A DNA stretch of 64,000 nt from CBDFGS01 sp965247255. GTDB lineage: Bacteria; Chloroflexota; Dehalococcoidia; Lucifugimonadales; CAUZJF01. The notes under the pieces are model-generated. The model searched no databases and was not told the DNA's origin. It worked only from the letters and a program-made list of their open reading frames with translations. This document shows positions 57,314 to 64,000 of the stretch, piece by piece. The position numbers and the translations under genes are program-made. Numbering within the stretch: position 1 is the stretch's first letter; the number at the start of each line of letters is the position of its first letter. The DNA is taken from assembly GCA_965247255.1 (NCBI GenBank), contig CBDFGS010000009.1:248001-312000 (forward strand). The letters run 5' to 3'.

Positions 57314-58516
57314 CTAGGGCGAGGCCGAGGCTACGGGGACGCCGGCTGCCTGGGATAGGATGTCGTCCATCTCCGTGTAAAGTGCGCCGAGCCCGGAGCC
57401 GTCCAGGGCCGAGGTGAAGACCGACCGTGGCGCCATTGCGCTGAACGCATCGGCCGCGCCGTCTTCGGTGAGAGCTTCGTCGATCAGGTCGGTCTTGTTG
57501 AGCACAAGAATCTGAGGCTTATCGGCCAGCGCAAGGTCCTTGAGGATGCCGGCCACGACGTCCGCCTGGGCGCCCGCGTTGGGATGCGTTATGTCTATCA
57601 CGTGCAGGATTATCGCGGACTCGTCGATCTCCTCCAGAGTCGCGCGGAAGGCGGCCACCACCATGGGCGGTAGCTTCTGTATAAACCCGACGGTATCCGT
57701 GACCAGGACGTCCCTACCGGAGGGCAACCTGAGGCGACGTGTTACCGGGTCCAGGGTCGAGAAAAGCCTGTCGGCCGTTGGCACTCCGGCACCCGTGAGC
57801 TGGTTCAGCAGCGTGCTCTTGCCAGCGTTGGTGTATCCCACCAGGGTCGCGACCGGAATCCCCTCCTCGACTCGTTTGGCGCGGTACCGGCCGCGGTGTT
57901 TGCGCACGTCCTCCAATTCCCGTTTGATGTGCTGAATCCTGCCGCGGACGAGGCGGCGGTCCGTCTCTATCTGGGCCTCGCCCGGCCCCCTGGTGCCGAT
58001 CCCTCCTGAAGTCAGGCCTGTGCTGGCCTGCCGTTCCAGGTGTGTCCACTGCCCCGCGAGCCTGGGAAGCAGGTACTCGTGCTGCGCCAGCTCCACCTGC
58101 AATTTTCCCTCTCGTGTCTGCGCGCGCCGCCCGAACACGTCCAGGATGAGAGCGGTGCGGTCTATTACCTTCACCTCGTTCTCGATAGCTTTCTCCAGGT
58201 CGCGCTGCTGCGACGGGGCCAACTCGTCGTCGCATATGACCGTGTTGAACCGGCCGTGGTCCGCCATCTCCTTAAGCTCCTCGAGCTTTCCCCTACCGAC
58301 GTAGGTCTGGGACGGCTTGTCGAGTCGCTGCTTCATGATGCCGGCGACGCTCACCCCCGCGCTCCGTGCCAGGACGCTGAGCTCCTTAAGGGAGTCGTCC
58401 AGCGTCCACGAGTCGGACCGGCGCTTGACCTGGACGCCCACCAGAAGCGCGCGCTCCCTGGCCCGTTCGCTGGACACCGTCTTCTGACGCGTGCTCCGCG
58501 CTCTCTTTCGACTCAT
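57314..58516 (-). CDS. hflX: Ribosome-associated GTPase HflX
   Basis: 400 residues. The N-terminal HflX domain has QTYVGRGKLEELKEM and VICDDELAPSQQRDLE (residues 69-108), then VFGRRAQTREGKLQVELAQ and the Gly-rich GGIGTRGPGEAQIETDRR linker. The GTPase domain starts with G1 LVGYTNAGKSTLLN (225-238), then DTVGFIQKLP (G3) and LNKTDL (G4). HflX rescues or splits stalled ribosomes under stress. It begins 22 bp after dapL on the same strand and shares a unit with dapF and dapL. Confidence 0.96.
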   Translation of the reverse strand: MSRKRARSTRQKTVSSERARERALLVGVQVKRRSDSWTLDDSLKELSVLARSAGVSVAGIMKQRLDKPSQTYVGRGKLEELKEMADHGRFNTVICDDELAPSQQRDLEKAIENEVKVIDRTALILDVFGRRAQTREGKLQVELAQHEYLLPRLAGQWTHLERQASTGLTSGGIGTRGPGEAQIETDRRLVRGRIQHIKRELEDVRKHRGRYRAKRVEEGIPVATLVGYTNAGKSTLLNQLTGAGVPTADRLFSTLDPVTRRLRLPSGRDVLVTDTVGFIQKLPPMVVAAFRATLEEIDESAIILHVIDITHPNAGAQADVVAGILKDLALADKPQILVLNKTDLIDEALTEDGAADAFSAMAPRSVFTSALDGSGLGALYTEMDDILSQAAGVPVASASP

Positions 58517-58538
58517 CGTAGTTTCACCTCGACTGACC

Positions 58539-59699
58539 CTACGGGCGCCATGAGGACATGCGCTCCAACGCTGTCTCTAGCCGGTCGTCCGGGATTGTGA
58601 TGGATAGCCGGACGTAGCCGTCGCCGTACTTGCCATAGCCTGCCCCGTTCATGACCAGGACGTCGGTATCCTCCAGCAGCCTCTCCGAGAAATCGGCGGA
58701 GCCATATCCGTCCGGCACCCGCGCCCAGACGTACAGGCTGGCCTTCGGCGGCGAGACTGCCAGGCCCATGCGCGTGAGCGCCGATACGACCATGTCCCGC
58801 CGCTTCTGGTAGATGGCGTTGCGTTCGCCGACGGAGTCGAGCGGGGCTTGCATCGCCGCGACGCCCATGCGCTGCACGGCCTGGGGCACACCCGAGTCGA
58901 TGTTGGACTTAATGACCATGAGGCTGTCGATCATCTCGGCGTTGCCCACCGCCATGCCCACACGCCAGCCCGTCATGTTGTAGCTCTTCGAGAGCGAGTG
59001 GAACTCCATTCCGACCTCGATCGCCCCATCCGCCTGAAGAAAGCTCGCGGGCTTGTAGCCGTCGTAGCTGACCTCGGAGTAGCAGGCGTCGTGCATCACC
59101 GCGATGTCGTGCTTCTTCGCGAAGGCGACCGCCTCCTCGAAGAAGTCGAGGTCGGCGGTGGCGCCGGTGGGATTGTTGGGGTAGTTCAGCCACAGCACTG
59201 TTGCCTTGGCCGCGACATCCTCGGGTATAGACCCCAGGTCCGGCAGCCAGGCGTTCTCCTCCCGAAGCGGCATCCGGTGAGAGGTCCCACCCGCGAACAG
59301 GGTGCCTACCGCGTACACGGGGTAACCTGGGTCGGGGACCAACGCCACGTCGCCTGGCTCGATAAAACCAAGAGCGGCGTGCCCGATGCCTTCCTTTGCG
59401 CCGATGAGGGACAGCACCTGCGACTCGGGGTCTAGAGTGACACCGAACCTGCGTTGGTACCAGTCCGCCACGGCCTCGCGGAATTCTGGGAGCCCCTCGG
59501 TCTCGGGGTAGCGGTGGTTGGGGCTGTCGAGCGCGGCGGCGCGCAACTCGTCGAGGATGAGATCAGGGGTCGGTATGTCGGGGTCGCCGATGCCGAAGCT
59601 GATTACGTCGACGCCCTCGGCGCGCTTCTCCGCTATCTTTCGGCTGATTTGAACAAATGGGTAGGTCGGAACCTGACCGATCCGGCTGGCGAATTTCAC
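58539..59699 (-). CDS. dapL: LL-diaminopimelate aminotransferase (class I/II PLP)
   Basis: 386 residues from GTG 59699, four bases after AGGAG; a longer frame to 59777 is possible. RIGQVPTYPFVQISRKIAEK and ISFGIGDPDIPTP at the N-terminus, NYPNNPTG for the cofactor region and SLSKSYNMTGWRVG with the PLP lysine Lys238 match the DapL family used in Chloroflexota. DapL converts tetrahydrodipicolinate straight to LL-diaminopimelate, bypassing succinylated intermediates. dapF, the next pathway step, lies immediately upstream, which strengthens the call over a general aspartate-type aminotransferase. Confidence 0.88.
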   Translation of the reverse strand: MKFASRIGQVPTYPFVQISRKIAEKRAEGVDVISFGIGDPDIPTPDLILDELRAAALDSPNHRYPETEGLPEFREAVADWYQRRFGVTLDPESQVLSLIGAKEGIGHAALGFIEPGDVALVPDPGYPVYAVGTLFAGGTSHRMPLREENAWLPDLGSIPEDVAAKATVLWLNYPNNPTGATADLDFFEEAVAFAKKHDIAVMHDACYSEVSYDGYKPASFLQADGAIEVGMEFHSLSKSYNMTGWRVGMAVGNAEMIDSLMVIKSNIDSGVPQAVQRMGVAAMQAPLDSVGERNAIYQKRRDMVVSALTRMGLAVSPPKASLYVWARVPDGYGSADFSERLLEDTDVLVMNGAGYGKYGDGYVRLSITIPDDRLETALERMSSWRP

Positions 59700-59826
59700 G
59701 TGGCTCCTAAAGCTGCTGAGTGGAATCTTTCCGTGTAAGTTAGCTTCGGTTGGCTTCTGTCTACGCTTGGAGATCACCGTAGGGGGCGCCGCTTGCCACG
59801 CCCTCGTTGACGGCTCGAGGACTGGC

Positions 59827-60672
59827 TTACTCGGGCCAATCTCCTTCGAACACCTCTTGCACCGGGCCCTCTAGTATCACCTGGCCGTTCCCGGGTCCGT
59901 CCCAGTGTACTCGTAGGTCTCCCCCCGGCAACGACACGTTGACGTCGCTCTTCGTTAATCGCTTGAGGCGGCCGATCACTGCTACTGCACATGCGCCGGT
60001 GCCGCACGCCATCGTCAGGCCGGAACCCCGCTCCCATACTCGCGCCCGTACACTGCCGTCGTCGAGAAGGTTGGAAATCTCGAAGTTCACGCCTTCGGGA
60101 AACATCGGGTCATGCTCGACCTGAGGGCCGATCTCATGGAGCGGGAACTCGTCCACCGGCCGGTCCAGGAACGCGACCGCGTGGGGATTACCCATCGACA
60201 CGCAGTTGATGTCGAAGCTCCACCCGTCGACCTTGAGCGGATAGTCCATCAGCATCTCGTACCCAGGCGCGATGGCAGGGACCTCGTCTACGGAGAACGC
60301 CGGCTCCCCCATGGTCACCGTGGCGCTGACCACGTGGCCATCCGCCCAGGTGGGGGTCACCGTCCGCTCACCGGCCAGCGTTTCCACCCTCACGAGCGAC
60401 GTGTCGCGCTGTACGATTCCCCTGGTAAGCGCGAAGGCGACCAGGCAGCGGATGCCGTTGCCGCACATCTTCCCCTCGGAGCCGTCCGCGTTGAACATCC
60501 TCATACGCAGGTGCGCACTGTCTGAGGGCAGCGCGAGGATGATCCCGTCGGACCCGACACCTACGTGCCGGTCGCTCATGGCCACCGAGAGGTTTGGCCA
60601 GTCTCTGTCCTGGTCGCGGGCATCGACGTAAACGTAGTCGTTGCCGGCGCCGTGCATCTTCGTGAATTGCAT
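59827..60672 (-). CDS. dapF: Diaminopimelate epimerase
   Basis: 281 residues. The two catalytic cysteines are visible in their family motifs: Cys70 in SEGKMCGNGIRC and Cys223 in LTMACGTGAC. The N-terminus FTKMHGAGNDYVYVDARD is the standard DapF opening. It converts LL- to meso-diaminopimelate for lysine and cell-wall synthesis. It is the first gene of the dapF-dapL-hflX unit. The pairing with dapL indicates that the aminotransferase variant of the lysine pathway operates here. Confidence 0.97.
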   Translation of the reverse strand: MQFTKMHGAGNDYVYVDARDQDRDWPNLSVAMSDRHVGVGSDGIILALPSDSAHLRMRMFNADGSEGKMCGNGIRCLVAFALTRGIVQRDTSLVRVETLAGERTVTPTWADGHVVSATVTMGEPAFSVDEVPAIAPGYEMLMDYPLKVDGWSFDINCVSMGNPHAVAFLDRPVDEFPLHEIGPQVEHDPMFPEGVNFEISNLLDDGSVRARVWERGSGLTMACGTGACAVAVIGRLKRLTKSDVNVSLPGGDLRVHWDGPGNGQVILEGPVQEVFEGDWPE

Positions 60673-60790
60673 AGCGTTGCTATCTGCGGCAATTGTAGCA
60701 TAGGGGTGTCCCGGAAGCGGTCTATTCAGGCCTATCCCTGGAGTGGCCTACTCGATGTCCGCTTAGCCGTCGAACAGACGCGTTTCCGAC

Positions 60791-61786
60791 TCAAGGGCTC
60801 TGCCCGTAACGCTCACGATAGAGAGAGAGGCCGTTCTCGAAAGCCTGGAACTTTTCCCTGCTAGTGGGAGCCAGGACACGGTCTGTAGCGTCGAGTCCAA
60901 CGTACTCCGCCAGCCCGTCAATTATCTCGTCCAGTAGGATCGCACGTGGATAGAAACGCATTCGGTCGGCGAATCCATCGTCAGTGGCTCTAACTCCGAA
61001 CCTATGCCAATCGAGGGAGGGGTCACGGCGGGCCGGACCCCACAGGATCAAGATATAGTCCGCAGCTGGGTCGCCTAAAGCAAGGTCGTCCCAGTCAAGA
61101 AGGTATAAGTCCCCCGCATCGGTGATCAAAGTGTTGCCTTCGTACAGATCACCGTGTGTCGGCCACCGGGGCGGGACCTGGAATGGCACCGAATTCCGCA
61201 CCTCGTGTTCAAGCGTCCGCGTCTCGCGCTCCATCCAGTCCAGCAGCTGCTCGTCTACGATCGCAGGTGGCGCCGCGTCTCGGACGATGTTGATGTCGAT
61301 ATCCCACCTGCGAACGTGCATCCTCTCGAAAACCTGGCCAACCGTCGTTGCGCCTCTGAATGGATGGATCTTGCGGGCGAGTTCCCGGTCTGCATGGAGT
61401 CGGCGCGCGAGTGCCGCTAACACACCCGTGTTGGTACCGCCGTCCGGGGGCGCTCCTTCAAGATGCTCGAATACAAGACCACCCATGCCAATGTCGGCCA
61501 GGTCAACAACGTCGATGATGCGCGGAGCTTGATACCGAGACTCCAATACGTCTCGCACGGCAAGCCATTGCGCCCACTCACTTCGGCTCTCCGAATGCCA
61601 CAGCTTGATGTGTACCGCGTGGTCGCGGTCATGAACTGTGAAGGAACGCGTGAACGCTAAGGCACCGCCGGGCAATCGCTCTAGTCGAAGAGAATCAGCG
61701 TCCAACCCATAACGGTCTGCGTTGGAGGAAAGATGATCGCCAAGAACTGTTACAAGGTCGCTTGGCGGCTTACGTCGCGTTTCCAT
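60791..61786 (-). CDS. Phosphotransferase of the APH/choline kinase fold
   Basis: 331 residues from ATG 61786 (a longer frame reaches 61873 and overlaps little). The kinase-like N-lobe is followed by the catalytic loop PTHGDLYEGNTLI (near residue 208) and the metal motif YLLDWDDLALGDPAADY. This combination (H-G-D-x3-G-N, then D-W-D-D) defines aminoglycoside phosphotransferase-like small-molecule kinases. Most chromosomal members act on sugars, amino alcohols or metabolites rather than drugs, so resistance should not be assumed. It lies in the same direction after the sialidase-like gene with 93 bp between them. Confidence 0.85.
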   Translation of the reverse strand: METRRKPPSDLVTVLGDHLSSNADRYGLDADSLRLERLPGGALAFTRSFTVHDRDHAVHIKLWHSESRSEWAQWLAVRDVLESRYQAPRIIDVVDLADIGMGGLVFEHLEGAPPDGGTNTGVLAALARRLHADRELARKIHPFRGATTVGQVFERMHVRRWDIDINIVRDAAPPAIVDEQLLDWMERETRTLEHEVRNSVPFQVPPRWPTHGDLYEGNTLITDAGDLYLLDWDDLALGDPAADYILILWGPARRDPSLDWHRFGVRATDDGFADRMRFYPRAILLDEIIDGLAEYVGLDATDRVLAPTSREKFQAFENGLSLYRERYGQSP

Positions 61787-61879
61787 GGCTACAGTACCGC
61801 CTTCAATCAACAGGGTGTCAGCGGGAGGTCCGGGCGCTTGAGACGCCCTGGCATGGTGGGGCCCCAGCAACACCTATCC

Positions 61880-63127
61880 CTACGTGACCCGGAAGAAGCT
61901 GCCCCCGATGTAGCGTGTCCCGCCAAACTCGTTGCCGTCGTCTTCCATGAAGTAGTAGGCGGCGAATATGCGCCCGTCGTCCAGCTGCGTCGCGACCGGG
62001 TAGCCCAGGTCCGGGCCGCTGGCATCGTCCCGTATGACGAGCTCCGGTGACCAGGTTGCGCCCTCGTCGTCGCTCACGATCACACCGATGCCGAGGGGGG
62101 GCTTTCGGCGCCCAAACAGCACCACTATACGGCCGTCGTTCAAGCGCAGGGGCCAGGGCGAACGGTAGTAGTACCCGCGGACGGCGGCTTGCTGGGAGCC
62201 TGGCCTCCATGGCGACCGTCCCCACGCAACGATGGGCTTAGGCTGACTCCAGCTATAGCCCCCGTCGTCGGAGTAGGCCATCTGAATCGCGTGGCGGATA
62301 CCGCCGATGTTGAGCACGTAGCAGTGCAGCCGCCCCGATGGCAGCAGCAACAGTCCCGGGTAGGTGGGGCGACCCAGGCCCGTGGAATCAAAGGCTGCAA
62401 GCGCAAGGAAATTCCACGAGAGGCCGTTGTCGTCCGATCCGTAGACCGCGACCCCTCCAGGGTTACCGCCGCCCCCGACGCTCATCGCCCCCATCTGCGT
62501 GCCGTCCGGGAAGTTGACGAGTGGGTGCGCATCCCTGAACACACTGCTGTTTCCCGGGGGTGGACGCACTCTCGTCGGGACGTCTTCCCACGTCCGGCCA
62601 CGGTCCGCCGAGCGGAAGGCGAAGCACTCCAGCGACAGATCTCCGTTCTCGTCCGGCGGGCCGGTGGCGGTACGGGTGAAATAGACCGCGGCATCGGGGC
62701 TGGTAAGATCGATGCGCTGGCGGGTCACCTCCGGCACGCCGGCGCGAGCCCGCCCCTCTTCGGCCGTCATCTCTGTGTTCCAGTAGTTGACGTCCCACAG
62801 ATCGGCGCGAGCCAGCGCGGCCCGCTTATCTTCCAGAGGCCTGGACTCATCGTAAACAACCACGTCGTCTTCACGTGGCCAGGTCTCGCCGCCGTCGGTG
62901 GAGCGCTGGAGCAGTATATTTGCCCGGCTTGGATAGCCCGATATGAAGGAGTGTCTGACGTCAGCGGGCTCACGATAGGAGCTAGGCGCGTGGCTGTGCA
63001 GCACGGCGATCTCGCCATCTCCGTAGTTGAAGATGCCGCTCTGGCGCGGGTGGCCGCAGTAGGTCTCCTTGCTGTAGCAGAGCTTGATGTGGCGGACCTC
63101 TGTCAGCGCCGGCGTCTGCGGTGTCAT
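61880..63127 (-). CDS. BNR/Asp-box sialidase-like beta-propeller
   Basis: 415 residues from ATG 63127, with GGAGG just upstream. The ATG overlaps the miaA stop (ATGA). Five Asp-box repeats are visible: RSTDGGETW, RSADRGRTW, SDDNGLSW, SDDGGYSW and SDDEGATW, the pattern of six-bladed exo-sialidase propellers. Early arginines and HPRQSGIFNYGDGEI could belong to the active site. There is no obvious signal peptide. It may be a sialidase, another glycosidase or a carbohydrate-binding propeller. The neuA/neuB pathway in the window makes a nonulosonate-related role attractive, but this is speculation. Confidence 0.82.
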   Translation of the reverse strand: MTPQTPALTEVRHIKLCYSKETYCGHPRQSGIFNYGDGEIAVLHSHAPSSYREPADVRHSFISGYPSRANILLQRSTDGGETWPREDDVVVYDESRPLEDKRAALARADLWDVNYWNTEMTAEEGRARAGVPEVTRQRIDLTSPDAAVYFTRTATGPPDENGDLSLECFAFRSADRGRTWEDVPTRVRPPPGNSSVFRDAHPLVNFPDGTQMGAMSVGGGGNPGGVAVYGSDDNGLSWNFLALAAFDSTGLGRPTYPGLLLLPSGRLHCYVLNIGGIRHAIQMAYSDDGGYSWSQPKPIVAWGRSPWRPGSQQAAVRGYYYRSPWPLRLNDGRIVVLFGRRKPPLGIGVIVSDDEGATWSPELVIRDDASGPDLGYPVATQLDDGRIFAAYYFMEDDGNEFGGTRYIGGSFFRVT

Positions 63128-64000
63128 GAGGCCTCCATAGCACCTTTTCGTGTTAAGCGGCTTCCCTCGTTGTTCGGTGATTTCTTTACTGTACCGTCGA
63201 CGCGGGTTAACTGCTCCCCGGCCCACTCCGCGGCTTCATTGAGCCCCGTCGTGGTGCCCTGGAACCAGCGTATTCGCTCGTCTTCCAAACGGAACCAGTT
63301 GTATTGCTGGCGGGCAAGCTTCCGGGTCCGGCGCTTGATCTCCGCGGTAGCTTCGTCGAGCGTTCCCCTACCCGCCAGATACGCCGCAATCTCGCTATAC
63401 CCGATACCGGACATCGATGGCAAGTTGAGGCCGTAGCCGCGCTTCAGCAGCGCCTTGACTTCGTTGACGAGTCCCTGCTCGATCATGGCGTCGACTCGGC
63501 CCTCGATCCTCGCGTAGAGAGTCGGCCTGTCAAGCGTCAGCCCAATTACAACCTGGCCGAAGGACGGCGGCTTCTGCTTCGGGCTTGCTCCGGAAGGCGA
63601 GCTAGATTGCAAGACCTCCAGAGCGCGGACCACTCGTCGGGGATTGGCCGGGTCGACCCTGCTCGCTGCCTCTGGGTCTAACAGGGCCAGCTGCTGGTGG
63701 AGCGCCCTGGCGCCGTCGGTGCTCACCTTCGCCTCTAGCTCGGCGCGGAGCTCCCGGTCGGGCTGCACTTCAGGGACTTGCCAGCCCTCCAGGAGAGCCC
63801 AGACGTACTGCCCGCTCCCACCTACCACGATGGGGAGCCTCGACCGAGACAGGACCTCCTCGATGGCCTCTCGTGCCTGGCGCAGGTAGCGTGCCAGGCT
63901 GTACTCCTCGTCAGGTCCTACGATGTCGATGAGGTGGTGGGGCGCCGCCGCAAGGTCGGCGGCGGGCGGCTTGGCGGTGCCGATATCCATCTGCCGGTAG
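63124..64000 (-). CDS. miaA: tRNA dimethylallyltransferase, 5' end outside the window
   Basis: About 292 codons visible. The frame enters from the right edge as YRQMDIGTAKPP, the conserved stretch after the P-loop, so the ATP-binding N-terminus lies beyond 64000. HHLIDIVGPDEEYSLARYL, IVVGGSGQYVWALLEGW and NPRRVVRALEV are family motifs, and RRTRKLARQQYNWFR near the end is the tRNA-contact region. MiaA adds an isopentenyl group to A37 of tRNAs reading UNN codons. The C-terminal extension after FQGTT is short. It is translationally coupled to the sialidase-like gene. Confidence 0.95.
   Translation of the reverse strand, partial: YRQMDIGTAKPPAADLAAAPHHLIDIVGPDEEYSLARYLRQAREAIEEVLSRSRLPIVVGGSGQYVWALLEGWQVPEVQPDRELRAELEAKVSTDGARALHQQLALLDPEAASRVDPANPRRVVRALEVLQSSSPSGASPKQKPPSFGQVVIGLTLDRPTLYARIEGRVDAMIEQGLVNEVKALLKRGYGLNLPSMSGIGYSEIAAYLAGRGTLDEATAEIKRRTRKLARQQYNWFRLEDERIRWFQGTTTGLNEAAEWAGEQLTRVDGTVKKSPNNEGSRLTRKGAMEAS

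Noticed and set aside
60791..61786. Aminoglycoside-resistance gene
   Set aside because: The APH fold is present but shared by many metabolic kinases. Nothing in sequence or context indicates drug modification.
1..64000. CRISPR arrays, rRNA genes, prophage structural genes
   Set aside because: No regularly spaced short repeats, no rRNA-like sequence and no capsid, portal, terminase or tail genes were seen.

Overview
The window is GC-rich, densely coded bacterial chromosome. Several features point to Chloroflexota of the Dehalococcoidia/SAR202 kind, though this is inference and no rRNA or marker tree is available. They are a DapL-type lysine pathway (dapL beside dapF), a geranylgeranyl-reductase family flavoprotein, a remnant of the DUF2298 (Chlor_Arch_YYY) membrane family, a DUF6391-like protein, lipoproteins with long Pro/Thr linkers, and TATAAT/TTGACA-type promoters including one that appears leaderless.

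Layout. 1-13.4 kb: one long leftward surface-glycan operon. It opens with a winged-helix regulator and a NusG/RfaH-like antiterminator, followed by a sugar epimerase, NeuB, NeuA, a Gfo/Idh/MocA oxidoreductase, an SDR, two methyltransferases, a KdsC-like phosphatase, a GT-B-like protein, a polytopic membrane protein and a glycosyltransferase cut by the window edge. The content indicates synthesis of a CMP-activated nonulosonic (sialic-acid-like) sugar and its assembly into a surface polymer. 13.4-23.4 kb: divergent promoter region with two matching inverted repeats, then housekeeping and metabolic genes (GGR flavoprotein, YyaL, PlsY, a RelE-type toxin-antitoxin pair, MFS, MBL hydrolase, YihY). 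23.4-35.8 kb: paaK and a crotonase, a cupredoxin lipoprotein, and a three-gene surface operon (lipoprotein, streptogramin-lyase-like beta-propeller, 1064-residue Ser/Thr/Pro repeat protein). paaK and the propeller gene are each split by an identical IS1380-type element.

36.4-49.5 kb: a tRNA-Arg(UCU) island. The intact tRNA lies at 49.4 kb on the minus strand. Three more copies of its 3' half, each followed by the same ~70-bp non-tRNA sequence, lie at 36.4, 42.5 and 45.9 kb. They cut the region into three att-flanked cassettes: histidine kinase + membrane protein + sulfatase; CoiA-like nuclease + GIY-YIG + two unknowns; RraA-like + IS. No integrase is visible. 49.5-64 kb: mostly core genes (ctpA, smpB, hflX, dapL, dapF, miaA), plus a TIR-like protein, a Rieske protein, an APH-like kinase and a BNR sialidase-like protein.

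Four copies of the IS1380-type element are present, three of 1704 bp and nearly identical and one diverged copy of 1716 bp. Each has a 5-bp target duplication fitting N-T-W-A-S, and all have the same orientation. Their transposase ribosome-binding site can pair with an upstream arm that only read-through transcripts would contain.
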